From positions 2,046,001 to 2,110,000 of the forward strand of contig BSBN01000781.1 in the NCBI GenBank assembly GCA_027924645.1: a stretch of 64,000 bases of DNA, given 5' to 3'. Of this stretch, positions 53,122-64,000 are shown one piece after another. The notes beneath the pieces are model-generated. The model worked only from the letters and a program-made list of their open reading frames with translations, searched no databases and was not told the DNA's origin. Source of the stretch: Cunninghamia lanceolata (taxonomy: Eukaryota > Streptophyta > Pinopsida > Cupressales > Cupressaceae). How positions within the stretch are numbered: the first letter of the stretch is position 1; every line of letters begins with the position of its first letter. The position numbers and the translations under genes are program-made.

Positions 53122-55778
53122 TGGTATCAAAGTAGAAATCCCTGAGTCTGTAGAAAGACCACCGAACGTGAGGTGGTTTACACCAGGACTTGTGGTTGTG
53201 GGTTGAATAGAAAAGAAGAAAATCAGGATGCCTCCACAAAGACACCATTGTGGTTGAAAAAATGCTTTGACAAAAGAGGGTTTTAGAGCCTTGCAAAGGC
53301 AAATTGATGCACTACAAGAGGAGCTACAAAGAGGGTTTGAGCCAAGAAGAAGAGAAGAAAGTGAAGATGAAGCTAAAGAATAAGAGCCATCCAAAGAAGA
53401 ACAAGATGTTACAAGAGATCCTGAGAAAGTTAGGTTGTTGAGGGCCATTTCAAAGATTTGAAAGAGGCCTAGTGTTGAAATTTCTACCTATTTTGGAGAT
53501 CTAAATCTGAAAGAGATTATTGATTGGATAAACGAGATGGAGGAATATTTTGAGTATGAAGATGTGGAGGATCTAGAACGGGTCAAGTTTGCAATAATGA
53601 AGTTGAAGGGTCATGCCAATATTTGATTGAAAGAGGTCTAGTTAGAGAGAAATAGAAGAGCAAAAGGAAATATTACCAGATGGGATCAGATGGTGGACAA
53701 ACTAAAGAAGTTGTTCATTCTTATGGACTATGAGTTGGAGTTGTTGAAGAAGTTGCAAGGATTGAAACAAGGCAACAAGTCTTTTAAGGAGTATACAGAA
53801 GAGTTTTATAATATTATTATTAGAACTAGCCATGTAGAGGCCAACAAGGATAAGCTAGCCATTTACATTAATGGTTTGAGGCCAAGTATTCAAGAGGAGC
53901 TAAGACTGGTCAAAATGACCACCATAGAAGATGCATACCAATTTTCTCTAAAGGTGGAAGAAAAGTTGAATAAGAGATTTGAAAGAAAGCAAAGAGGAAG
54001 AGTTCATGGTAGAAGGACTAGTGGAAGATCCTATGAAGGTCAAAATAAAGATAAAAATAAAAGTGAAGAAGCAAGCACCAATTGAAATCAAATAGGAGAT
54101 AATGCTTCTACCCTCATGAGAAAAATAATGGTGAGCAAAGAGAAAGAGGAAGACCTAGACAAGGACCTGAAATAGGAGGCTTTAGAAGAACTTATTTCTA
54201 ATGTGGAGAAGGACATTGAGCCTACGAGTGTCCACAACATCAAGGAAGAACAAATAGAAGAACTGAAGGTAATGCATGAGTTGCACATGTAGATGAATAT
54301 ACTCAGTCTAAGCATTCTAAAGATGTTGAAAGGGGAGAAACCCTAGTTATCAGAAGAACCTTGTTAAATGAGGAGAAAGAACCAGATCAAAGGAAGAGTT
54401 TGTTCTACACAAGGTGTAAATGTGAAGGTAAATGTTGTGATATTATTATTGGCAGTGGAAGCATTGATAATCTTGTCCCAGACTAGATGGTTAACAAGTT
54501 GAAGTTGAAAAGGAGAAGGCATCCACATCCATGTCAGATTGCATGGTTACATAAAGACCATAGAGCTTTAGTCAATGAGAAGTGTTTAGTCAAGTTCAAT
54601 ATTTTAGACTAGCATGATGAGGTGTTGTGTGACATTCTACTAATGGATGCATGCCATATGTTATTGGGAAGGTTGTTGCAGTATGATAGGTGTTCTTTCC
54701 ATGATGGCCATGCAAACACCTAATCCCTGACAAAGGATGGAGTTTGTCATAAGTTGAAGCCCTTGAAGGAGGTGGAAGAAAATGTATGTAGTACTACTAG
54801 AATATGCTTGGTAGATGGTGGGAAATTTTTGGATTTGCATTGATTCCTAAGATCAACTAGGAGAAATGTGTAGATGTACCAACAGAAGTCTCAGATCTAT
54901 TAGAAGACATTTAGGATAGTGTCTCTGATAATGTACTAGAAAGTTTACCACCAATGTGGAAGACAAGTCACCAAATGGATTTGATACTAGGAGCCAGTTT
55001 GTCAAATAAGGTGGCCCATAGAATGACTCCTGCAAAGAATGAAGAGATTAACAGACAAGTTCATGAGAGCTATTAAGGAAGTGACTAATAAGGGAGACCT
55101 TAAGTCCATGTGTAGTACCTACAGTACTAGCATTGAAGAAAGATGGAGAGTGGAGAATATGTACAAATTCCTGAACCATGAACAGAATTACAATCAAGTA
55201 CAAATTTCCTTTGTCGAGGATGAATGATATTATGGATTGCTTGAGTGGAGCCAAGTACTTTATGAAGATTGATATGAAGAGTGGATATCAACAGATCTGA
55301 ATTAGAGAAGAAGATGAATGGAAGACAACCTTCAAGACTAAGGAGGACCTGTACGAATGGTTAGTCATGTCATTTGGGCTAACTAATGCACTGAGCACAT
55401 CCATGCGACTCATGAACAAGGTATTAAAACAATTTTTGGGTAAATTTGTCATTGTTTATTTAGATGATATCTTAATTTTGAGTAAGACTTTGGAGGAGAA
55501 TCTGATGAATGTTTGAAGAGTTTTTAAGAAGCTGAGGGAAGAGAAGTTCCTGATTAATTTGAAGAAATGTAGTTTCATAAAGAAGGAGTTGGTGTATCTA
55601 GGATTTGTTATCTCAGGTGAGGGTCTTAGAATGGATCCAAAGAAAGTGATGGCTATCATTTAATGGCCTACCCCAAGGAGTGTTATAGAGGTACGATCTT
55701 TTCATGGTTTGGCAAGTTTTTATAGAAAATTTATTAAGAATTGTATTAGCATTTGTGCGCCCCTAACTGAGACAATGA
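53122..55778 (+). pseudogene. G2 unit c gag, protease and RT, truncated
   Basis: Gag starts near ATG 53228. The domain includes STYFGDLNLKEIIDWINEME and the clean 131-codon part 53690-54085 with GNKSFKEYTEEFYNI and DAYQFSLKVEEKLNKRFE (Retrotrans_gag type). A zinc knuckle at about 54190-54236 is degenerate (first Cys lost, two stops), ending AYECP. Protease is weak: DIIIGSGSIDNLV, where the usual Asp-Gly is gone. RT has [36 protein letters not shown] and [11 protein letters not shown] (YLDD near 55455-55470). The unit ends at 55778 inside the PLTETM motif, where unrelated DNA begins. This unit shows what unit b lost by deletion. Confidence 0.88.
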
Positions 55779-57349
55779 ATTGACCATCCAATCCCCATCC
55801 AAAGAATATATAAATAGACCCTCAACCCAAGCATTTTCAAGACTCCATGCATTGTAAAGTTATGTTGTCCATATGAGGAGCCCTCTACATCAAATATCAT
55901 CAAGGAGCATATCCACATAACAAGGGTTAGCATGTGAGGTGAATTAGATAGTGTTCATTTCATGTTTTATGCTTTCCTTTATGCTTGATCTGAGGTGTAT
56001 GTGAGGTGGATGAAGTAGGTTAGTCTTGTTTTAATCTATTTATTGTGTTCATTTTCACATGCATACATCTAGCACACCTGATGGGACATGCACCACCCTA
56101 ATATAACATTTTTGTGTGTTTCTTGTCAAGTGTTGTCATGCAGGTTACATTCACGCCTATGCCTACAGATCAATGCCTATGAATATGTTGTTAGCACTTG
56201 CACTCTGTCTTTCAACACCTGTGCCTCTTCTATCAGCGCCTATGTCCCAGATTGTAGCACCCATGTTTGCTAACACTCTATTTTGTAAGCTACTCTCAGT
56301 TTAATGCATGTGTTCTATTAATCAGCTCCTATGTTTTAAATGTCATTTTGATTATTTCATGCTATGAAATTCCACATCTAACAATTATAATTGATTTTAT
56401 TGCATCTCTGACAATCCCTAATAGGTTTTTTTGTAGATTTAACATTCTATATTGAAGGTTTCTCATCAGTTTGTAGGTCACCCATCATCTCAACATCAGA
56501 TTAGTGCCTGTGCAGTCAAGATCGACACCTGTGTAGTCAGGTTCATCATCTATGCACTCAAGTATATCCTCTGTGTTTTAGCACCTGTGTCATAGCTTTT
56601 AGCACCTGTCACAGCTTTTAATGCATGTGTCATAGCTTTTAATGCTTGTGTCATAGATTTTAGTGCCTATGTCATAGATATCAATGCTTTCATCACATAT
56701 TCAGTGCATGTGTCTACCTCTTCAATTCTTGCATCATAGATCAATGCCTTTGTAGCCTCTGTCAATGCCTGTGTAACCTCTGTTAGCACCTGTTCCTATT
56801 CTAGTATTGGTTTTTGAACTAGAACAACTTTTCTTGGACTAACTTTTGTGATTGTGACATTTTTTGGTTGTCCAAGATATCTCCAAGACTACTAATTATT
56901 TGTGGTTGTAGCCCTGCTTGTCGAAGAACCTAGCATATTTTTTCCACCAATCTAGGAACATTTCTTTTGGGGATTAAAAATAAATTGTTTGCATTGTTTG
57001 GGGTCAATCAAGGTGTATGCTCTCCCCTTGCACTTCACATGATCTTGGGGATCAAAAATATTGATTTGATCTAATCTTTATTATCTTTGTTCATCCCAAG
57101 GTCCTTGGTGTGTATGCTCTCTCCTCACGCCATTTGGTGATCTTGTAGATCAAAAACACCTTAGATTCTTTCCTCTAGGGGCCTACCTTAGATTTCATCA
57201 CCCAGGGGATGACCTCAACCCTCGTGTTCTAACATGGTATACATATTTGGAAGAGAATCAAAACACTCTTCCATTGGGGGACATTTGTCATTTGGGTGAA
57301 GCTTGCAAGAACTTTATACCTTGCAAAGTGAAGGAGGAGAGTGGGTTAC
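55779..57349. other. Non-coding repeat DNA next to the G2 break
   Basis: No gene is seen. The left edge joins the broken G2 unit c. TATATAAATAGACCC at about 55808 looks like a TATA region in an LTR or promoter, 30 bases into the new sequence. From 56150 to 56800 short words such as GCACCTGTG and GCCTATG recur. Near 56930-57190 there is a duplicated theme (GTGTATGCTCTC...GATCTTG...GATCAAAAA). The purine tract AAAGTGAAGGAGGAGAGTGGG (57325-57345, 21 bases) ends it. Confidence 0.5.
56577..56705. repeat. Degenerate ~26-bp minisatellite
   Basis: About five copies of a unit like TTTAGCACCTGTGTCATAGC. Weaker copies spread on both sides (56150-56800), with the words GCGCCTATG, ACACCTGTG and TGCATGTGTC. 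Confidence 0.7.
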
Positions 57350-59763
57350 TGTAGTGCCCCTCCATTCTCATCTTGGATGTACAGATAGTCTGGCTAAGGA
57401 GCATGAAGATGAAGGTAAAATAATAGGAATATTTAGGGTATGTTAGATAGTTGATGTTGTACATTATATGATGTTAGTAGATGCTACATTCATGTTGGTG
57501 TCATTTCTGATTATCCTCATGTGTGGTTTCATATGATAGCATGTTTTATTGATAATCCTTGTTAAGACACTAATAATCCATATGCTTTGACATTATTTTA
57601 CATTCAGGTGATTATGATGTTGATCTTACTATGATTGTCATAAGTTAGAATTGATTTTTATGCGACTGATTTTGTATTATAGGATGATCTGATTATTGTG
57701 TGGTGTGAAAAGAGACAATGTCATACCACTCATTCATGAGCATCTAGCAATGTTGTGATTCTCTTTTACTCCATGACTGTTTGATATTTATTATACTTGT
57801 GCATAGACCGTGTTGTGTGTTGTAGGTTGCAGGTACCAGGCATCGACTCCACCTGAATTGACAGGTCTGAGCATGCCTTAGACCCAATGGAAACTGTTGA
57901 ACGGATATAACATATGGTCCCCTAGTTAGCCATCATCCTTGAAAAGGATAAGTATCCATTTTTGCACCTAGTCAATGTTGTCTATATGGGCATGATAGTC
58001 AGTCATTGTCATTGTGGTCATGCTTTTCAATTGTGCATAGTGTCAGGTATTGTTTGGCATTTGGTTATTTAGTTTGGCATTGTTTGATTGCTTCTTTGGT
58101 TAATTGTTGCATTAAAATAATATTATTAGTTATGAAAGCATTTTTCTTAAATAAATAAATATATATAAATGCCTTTATAAGAATTTGAGTTTATAGAAAT
58201 AAATAATAAAATAATAATGCTAGCTAAAGATAAATAAATTAATTAATATAATTAAATGTTGTGTTATGTGGCAATAAAAATAGATAATATTTATGAGTTG
58301 TCATAAAACTCATATATAGTAAATACTAAATAAATAAGAATAAAAATGATTCTTGTCTAGTTGTAAAGGAAATAAATAAGATAAAAATATATATATTGTC
58401 TGGTTTGGTTGTAAATGGAAAAAATAGCAAATTGTAAGAAAGGGATTTAGACAGAATTTATTGCCTTTAATAGGGAGAATCTTTGGAAGATATTGGGGGG
58501 ATTTCTCTCCCATAATAATCTTTAGCAAATGAAACTTTTGGGGGGAGAGGAGAGGGGAGAGACTGGTTTATGGCTGCAGCAGTTGAACCCAACATCGAAT
58601 CTTCAGCCCAGTCAAGCAAGCGAAATCAAGTTCCTTTGGTTCTAATTTCTCTCTCATTTTTTTGTTGAAGAAAATGTTTGATTTATGATTTTTCCTATCA
58701 ATTGTAATTTGCTTGAGAGGTTAGAAGCCTTGTTATCAGATCCAATTGTGTATGTCTGTATCGTTGCATTTCTAAGAATCACTGATTGAAGTGACTAACT
58801 ATCTCTCACCCATTTCATCTCTGTTTTTACAGTCTGTTGCGTAAGCCATAACTTTATTTTTACGAATTGGGTTCCTCTAAATTTTTTATATGTGGTGCAC
58901 GACCTGGTTATCTAAATCATATCCAAAAATCAGCCTTATGTAGTATGTCATTTGGAGATATGAATATTTTTTTACTGTCTACCTCTCACTAGTTTCGTGT
59001 GTTGAATGGAATTTGGTAAAACCTAGAAAAAGATTGTTCTTTTACTTGTGCCCTATTAGTGTTCACTCTTGAGTTATTTTAGCCATGATACTTCTACTTG
59101 GTTTGAACCATCCTTTAAATGTGTTATGATCCTCTCATATGCATGTGGTTAAAAGTGTGGTAGATTTGATGAAGATGTTAGATCTATAGGAATGTTTTGT
59201 TGTTCTGTATTCCTTTCCTCTCAAGCTAACCTTAGAACAAGGTTCTTTCATTGTAGCTTCGAGTTTTGTATCTTGTGATTCTAACTAGTGTAAGATATTT
59301 ATAGCATTCTAATATTATAGGCTTTTAGTCTTGCTTATACATTTATATTTAATAGTATTTACAAAATTGTCTAGATTATTAATGAAATCTACATCAGTGT
59401 AAATAGTGTAAATAATTGTTGTGTTTAATTTATGTCTTAGGGTTATTTGCATGTTTTTTACATTCATTTTAATTAAATGAAATTAATATAAGTCTTGAGA
59501 ATTATTAGGTATAGTTCTGTATTGTTGAGATAGATTCACTTTATATTTGTTAGATGATTGATCATGAAAATATTGATGATCTTAGTTTATGATGTGCATC
59601 TAAGAGTGAATGTGATGTGAGACCATTTTGTTTAGTGGTGTCAAGTGTTTGTATCATTTGGGGAAGTTGTTTCCAGAGCCCTAGGAGGGTGTGATTCTGT
59701 GGCGGTTGGCTATGTGTGCATCATGTGAGTTGAATGAATTGTATGCTTGAAATGTTGCCTCCT

Positions 59764-59885
59764 ATTCATGTTGGTATGATACATGTGCAAGATGGATAAT
59801 GCCTTGCTCAGTGTACCTATTCATGTGGTTATGATGACTATGCAAGATGGATAATGCCTTGCTCTATGTGATGTGAAATGATGTG
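59764..59885. repeat. Two tandem copies of a ~55-bp unit
   Basis: TTCATGT-GGT-ATGAT followed by TGCAAGATGGATAATGCCTT and GCTC occurs twice, 55-60 bases apart, with a weaker third copy near 59990-60060. Confidence 0.7.
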
Positions 59886-60334
59886 TATTTTGTGTTGTAA
59901 ATGCATCATGATGAGAATGTGATAGTTCATGCCTGGTTTATGTTTTAGGACAAGGATACAAGAATTGGTCCCTGTAATTATGTTTTTTATGCAAGAAGGT
60001 AAATGCCTTGCATTGTATATGTTACTTGTCATTGTGATGGTAATTGTCTTGCTTCATGGATAGGGTCTTCCAGATGCAGGTAGGGGAGTGGCTTTTAATG
60101 TGGGGCCGGTGCCCAAAGTGGCTACTAGGATAACCCATTGGAAGTTTTTAATCCAGTGATAACTTAATAATAAATTTACAAGGTTGGGTAGTTTCCACAC
60201 TAAATAAGATAATTGGATGCCTCACCCATGTCTGTAGTTCTCATTTAGGCTAAGGATGAGATGAGAAGGCCGTGGTTGGAAAGATCAACTTCCTTGTCCT
60301 CACAAAAGGAATGTTGGTTTCGCATGTGTCACCC

Positions 60335-60465
60335 TATGGGGCTGGTGTCTAGTGAGAGACTGCTAGGATAACCATAGATGGGGGCCGGCATCTGGATGGC
60401 CAAGATAACCCATGGTTGGGGGCTGGTGTCTGGTGAGAGACTACCAGGATAACCCATGTTAGGAC
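60335..60465. repeat. Three tandem ~43-bp units
   Basis: The theme GGGGCTGGTGTCT...GAGAGACT...AGGATAACCCAT is repeated three times, with a fourth related copy at about 60100-60150. Period varies between 38 and 46 bases. Confidence 0.7.
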
Positions 60466-60915
60466 CATGTGATGATACTCTTCCCTATTGTAGTCTAGCA
60501 TTCCCTAAGTGTGTTTTCTCCTTTTATTGTGTGATTGCCTCTAGAAGTGATGTTTGAGTTACTTGTGTTGTTCATATTCACCCCTGTTGTATTGGAGCCA
60601 TGTGTAGTCCTTGCACCTATTAGTCTTCTATCTTTTTGACTATTTTATGTTGTGGGACCTTATGTTATCTCCTAGCATGGGGGGTGGACCTTAGGGTTCC
60701 ACATGGTCAGGTGGTTATGCTTTTATCTCCATTGGCTTCCCATGTTGTTGTTCATGTGTGAGAAGGATGTACCTCTTATATCAGATTACAGATCTTATTC
60801 TAGCTTGAGGAGACATATACTTATGTTCATGTTCCAGTCTTGTATATCAATTAAATCATGTGATGTTATCTTGATGTATGTACTCCAAGGTAATCAAGAA
60901 AGCAATATTATAAAC

Positions 60916-62292
60916 TATTAGATTCAGGATAGACAACTGAGAGGGGGGCGTGAATTAGTTGTCAAAAACTTTCTTCCAATTAAACACTTAAATCCACTTT
61001 GAAATTCAGCAGCATAATAATAAATCAATCATGGAAACACAATGCATTAAATCAAGAGAAAAAACACATTAACACATGAGACACCAAGATTTAGATGTGG
61101 AAAACTTGGTTAAGAGAAAAACCATGGGGTGACTAACCCAAGAATGTATTCTCTATTAGAAGAATAGAAAGAACAAATGGCACATGCCAATTAGGACTCA
61201 CTACCCGAGCACACTGCTCACAAGAGGCCCACTACCTACAAGAGACACACTATCTACAAAATGATAAATATCAAATATTTGAACTGGAGAATAGCATCTT
61301 CACCATGCTTGAATCAGTTCCATTTAAGCCCAATACTTCTGCTCTGCCTTTCACTCTTCTCCTCACTACCACACACTCATCTTCCATAAGATGCACTCTG
61401 GAGTGACTTTACAATTCCTTATTTATACAAGACATCAACTTAGGAATGATCATCTAAGTTGGCAAACATTATAGAGCAAATACATAAATACAACATGACT
61501 AATTAAAAAAGACTTCACGCGGATCAACACACTATCAGCCACATAGATCTGAGACTTCAATCTTCTTCTAGGAACACACCAATCTTCACACAACATCTTC
61601 AAAATCATCCGCAGGATGTGTAACTCATCCGGTCAGCCAAACTTAGGAAGAACACCATCATCTGAGAGTGATTCCTCAATTGTGAGCTCAAACTCCAATG
61701 CGGATCACCAACACAAACTAGACATGATCCAAAGACCTCCACAAGCTAGCCTAAATCACCAAGAACATCCACACTACATCTGCTTATTGAAATCCTTCTC
61801 TCCTTCATCTGGAACCTCAAGAACACAGTCTGTCATCATTGTCATAATGGAATAGATGCTTGCAAACCTCCAGACCACTAACCATTTGAGTTGTAACTCC
61901 ACATAGACTTCCTAAACACTCCACCAAATCTGCAGAATAGGACAATGTATTTTCAGATCTCACCGAACCTATCTGTATCACTCTGTCACCTCTGAACACC
62001 TGCCGAAACCAGTTTTACTTGAGTTGCCACAACTTCTTCAGATCATCATGTAGACCTCTAAAATCTTTACTTGATCATATTAAGACACATATCTATAAAC
62101 CCTTTGAACCGCATACTCTGATCCTCATGTTATCTTGGATCTTTACCTTACTGTCTTCACTGTTCTTCTCTATTCTTGAAATGACCAATTTTCTCAATAT
62201 CCTCAGCAAACAGTTCATCCAATCCTTATCATTAATGCAACAGGTGAATGTTGACATCAATGACAACATCGATTAGGCCCATACTTGCAACA
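60916..62292 (-). repeat. Copia-4 3' LTR
   Basis: Top strand TATTAGATTCAGG...CTTGCAACA, 1377 bp; the first base pair of TG has mutated to TA. It aligns with 9765-11141 (also 1377 bp) and less closely with Copia-3 LTRs. Confidence 0.92.
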
Positions 62293-62620
62293 ATCTCCCC
62301 CTTTTTCATTGATGGAAACATATGATGTGAAAATTTGTTTTGACCATCAAGACAAGAACTTTTCTTTACTGACACAACTCTTCCTATCATAAAAAACCAT
62401 TCACATGTCTTCTTTTTCTTTACTTCTCCTCCTTTGATCAGAAACCACTTGTTTTTCACACGTCTTCTCTCCCCCTTTGACATCAATGGCAAATGACACA
62501 TAATTATAACTCCACCACTTCAGAATCATATCAGCTGCTCCCCCTGAGTAGCAGCTCCCCATCATCAATCCAGACCACAAGATATGACTATGATATCCAC
62601 TGGACTGATGCACATCAGTG
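62293..62620 (-). other. Copia-4 UTR with polypurine tracts
   Basis: The top strand has ATCTCCCCCTTTTT next to the LTR (62293-62306), TCTCCCCCTTTGAC (about 62467) and GCTCCCCCTGAG (about 62536), complements of the repeated GGGGGAG signal seen in X and Copia-3. Confidence 0.8.
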
Positions 62621-62624
62621 CACC

Positions 62625-63134
62625 TTAGTTCATCACCAAAGCAGAAATAACTCCTAACTTCTCCCTGAGATACTCAAAAGAGTCCTTAGGTAGCGGTTTA
62701 GTAAAGATGTCTGCAATCTGATCCTTGGAAGGCACAAACTCCATTCTGACTTCATTCTTTATCACTTGCTCTCTCAAAAAGTGAAACTTAATGGATATAT
62801 GTTTAGTCTTTGAATGTAACACCAGATTCTTAGATATATTTATTGCACTTGAATTATCACAGAAGATTGTGATAGATTCCTCATACTCCACTTTGATGTC
62901 TCTTAGCATCTGCTTCATCCATAAAACTTGAGTGCAACTACTTACTGCTGCAATATATTCTACTTTAGCTGTGGACAAAGATATTGTCTCTTGTTTCTTG
63001 CTTAGCCAAGAAACTAATCTATTCCCTAAAAAGAATGCTCCACCACTAGTACTCTTCTGGTCATCCACATCTCCTACCCAATCCACATTTGTATATGCAT
63101 GAAGAGAAAAATCATGATCTCTGGGATACCACAA
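62625..63134 (-). pseudogene. Copia-4 RNase H, C-terminal end of pol
   Basis: A clean 169-codon stretch: FSLHAYTNVDWVGDVDDQ (consensus has DADW; the Asp reads Asn), SGGAFFLGNRLVSWLSKKQE, CTQVLWMKQMLRDI and IFCDNSSAINISKNLVLHSK (Asp kept), and a C-terminus with IADIFTKPLPKDSFEYL, ending at 62625 (VMN then stop). It aligns over its length with Copia-3 RNase H (40520-41035, 46470-46971). A short frame break separates it from RT (63134-63155). RNase H would remove RNA from the cDNA hybrid. Confidence 0.9.
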
Positions 63135-63154
63135 TCCATACTCAACTGTCCCTT

Positions 63155-64000
63155 TTAGATATCTAAAATCCTCTTGACTACCATGACATGCGATTCTCTA
63201 GGATCAGCTTGAAATCTAGCAACAAGACCAACAACATTCATAATGTCAGGTCTAGTTTGAGTGAGATACAATAATCCTCCAATCATTGACCTATACTTTT
63301 TCTGATCAACCTTAGGAGAGTCATCATCTTTGCTCAATTTACATCTAGTTGCCATGGGACTATTCATTGGTTTTGAGTCTTCCATCCCAAATTTCATCAA
63401 CAATTCTTTCACATATTTGGTCTGAGAAATGAAGATTCCTTTCTTTGTTTGAGTGATTTGTAAACCCAAGAAGAAATTCATTTCCCCAAGCATGGACATC
63501 TCAAATTCACTTTTCATTTGGTTTGAAAAAGTTTTGCACATACTATCTCTTCCACTAAAAATGATATCATCAACAAACACTTCAACAATCAAGATGTTTT
63601 TATGATCAATTTTGAAATACAAATTACTGTCAGTAGTACCTTTGTTAAAACTAATCTTCAAAAGATGCTTATCCAATCTTTCATACCAGGCTCTTGGGGC
63701 TTACTTCAATCCATACAGTGCTTTCTTCAACTTGCAGACCATATCACCATGATCAGACAATTGAAATCCATCCGGTTGCTCAATGTATACTTCTTCCAAG
63801 TCACCATTCAGGAAGGCGGACTTGACATCCATCTGATATACTTTGAAATCCTTGAAAGAAGCAAAAGTAAGAAATAATTTGACTACTTCAATTCTTGCCA
63901 CCGGAGCAAAAGTTTCTTCAAAATCAACTCCTTCTATTTGAGAGTAACCCTTGCAGACTAATCTGGCTTTGTTTCTGATTACTTCACCAACTTCATTCAG
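63155..64000 (-). pseudogene. Copia-4 reverse transcriptase (continues past window)
   Basis: RT of copia type: an N-terminal block with the family's FAPVARIE (about 63890-63910), [20 protein letters not shown] (about 63775-63840), [11 protein letters not shown] and, after a stop near 63700, MDKHLLKISFNKGTTDSNLY with EVFVDDIIFSGRDS (63530-63580) and FFLGLQITQTKKGIFISQTK. It ends with the GGLLYLTQTRPDIM block and AVKRIL-like KRILDI at 63155, where a one-base loss breaks the link to RNase H. The active-site FVDD is intact. Upstream domains lie beyond 64000. Confidence 0.9.

Larger units (their letters stand above)
30960..55778 (+). mobile_element. G2: chromovirus tandem array (three units, two LTRs visible)
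   Basis: In order: RT/RNase H/integrase/chromodomain (unit a), LTR 33234-34081, gag to chromodomain (unit b, split by Copia-3 and a TIR insertion), LTR 52265-53119, gag to early RNase H (unit c). Units share the same proteins and an iMet-type primer site after each LTR. The C-terminal EEYLVKWK...EDSSWLSK motif in unit b is a chromodomain, which places it among Ty3/gypsy chromoviruses. The array breaks at 55778 into unrelated repeat DNA. Decay is heavier than in Copia-3, as expected for the host of younger insertions. Confidence 0.85.
57350..60915 (+). repeat. Probable 3' LTR or LTR-like region of an unidentified element
   Basis: TGTAGTGCCCCTCC begins directly after a 21-base purine-rich tract, the usual look of a polypurine tract and LTR start. 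No second copy is in the window, so this is not proved. The interior has no gene: an AT-rich part (58100-58450), several short internal tandem repeats (59764-60465) and only short chance ORFs. It is cut at 60915 by Copia-4; TAAAC (60911-60915) would be the left target-site copy. Confidence 0.4.
60916..64000 (-). mobile_element. Copia-4: Ty1/copia element, 3' part (continues past window)
   Basis: On the minus strand the window shows, from right to left, RT, RNase H, a UTR with purine tracts and the 3' LTR. Sequence and layout match Copia-3, in opposite orientation. The 5' part lies beyond 64000. Compared with Copia-3 its RNase H and RT reading frames are longer and less broken, so it may be a younger copy. 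Confidence 0.92.

Overview
This window is plant nuclear DNA made almost entirely of nested, decayed LTR retrotransposons. I found no cellular gene, no intact RNA gene, no operon-like structure and no CRISPR array. Ty1/copia and Ty3/gypsy proteins, iMet-type (TGGTATCAGAGC) and tRNA-Arg-type (TGGCAACTCTG) primer sites, long LTRs, nesting up to five levels deep and low GC all point to a land plant with a very large, repeat-rich genome. A gymnosperm-like genome would fit, but the sequence alone does not prove it.

Left part (1-30959). The window opens inside G1, a Ty3/gypsy Tat-like element: gag tail/protease, an extra archaeal-type RNase H placed before the RT, then RT, the usual RNase H and integrase. 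Its 3' LTR is 4736-9082, and that LTR is itself split by a TIR element (6169-7959). G1 lies inside Copia-1 (minus strand, gag start and 5' LTR at 9083-11141). Copia-1 lies inside X, a plus-strand copia element whose visible part is a third, non-pol ORF just upstream of its polypurine tracts and 3' LTR (28860-30959). X also carries a solo copia LTR (11981-13373, TSD GATAC) and Copia-2 (14076-27677, minus, TSD GGTTA), a copia element in which I see no pol and whose gag has five zinc-knuckle units. Copia-2 contains TRG (17620-24641, TSD GAACC), a gag-only LTR element whose LTRs are related to those of G1.

Middle part (30960-55778). The host of X is G2, a chromovirus (Ty3/gypsy with a chromodomain). 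G2 is present as a tandem array: pol, LTR, gag-pol, LTR, gag-RT. Its second unit is split by Copia-3 (35440-48700), itself a tandem array of three LTRs and two gag-pol interiors with a near-perfect 5-bp duplication only at its outer ends. The same G2 unit is split again by an approximately 970-bp AT-rich TIR insertion (49275-50247).

Right part (55779-64000). About 5 kb of non-coding repeat DNA with degenerate minisatellites and one probable LTR start at 57350 is followed by Copia-4 (minus strand, 3' LTR 60916-62292, then RNase H and RT), which runs off the right end.

How the parts relate. G1 looks like a possible source of replication proteins for gag-only TRG, because they share LTR motifs in the same order. 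The copia elements with pol share an LTR family and could likewise serve the pol-less Copia-2. All elements carry stop codons or frameshifts; the TRG gag is the least damaged (one in-frame TAG in about 560 codons). The most unusual signals are the nested tandem arrays, two back-to-back hairpins and a tRNA-Arg-like segment upstream of the TRG 3' LTR, the five-knuckle gag, the third ORF of X, and the TAG-only stop codons in G1.
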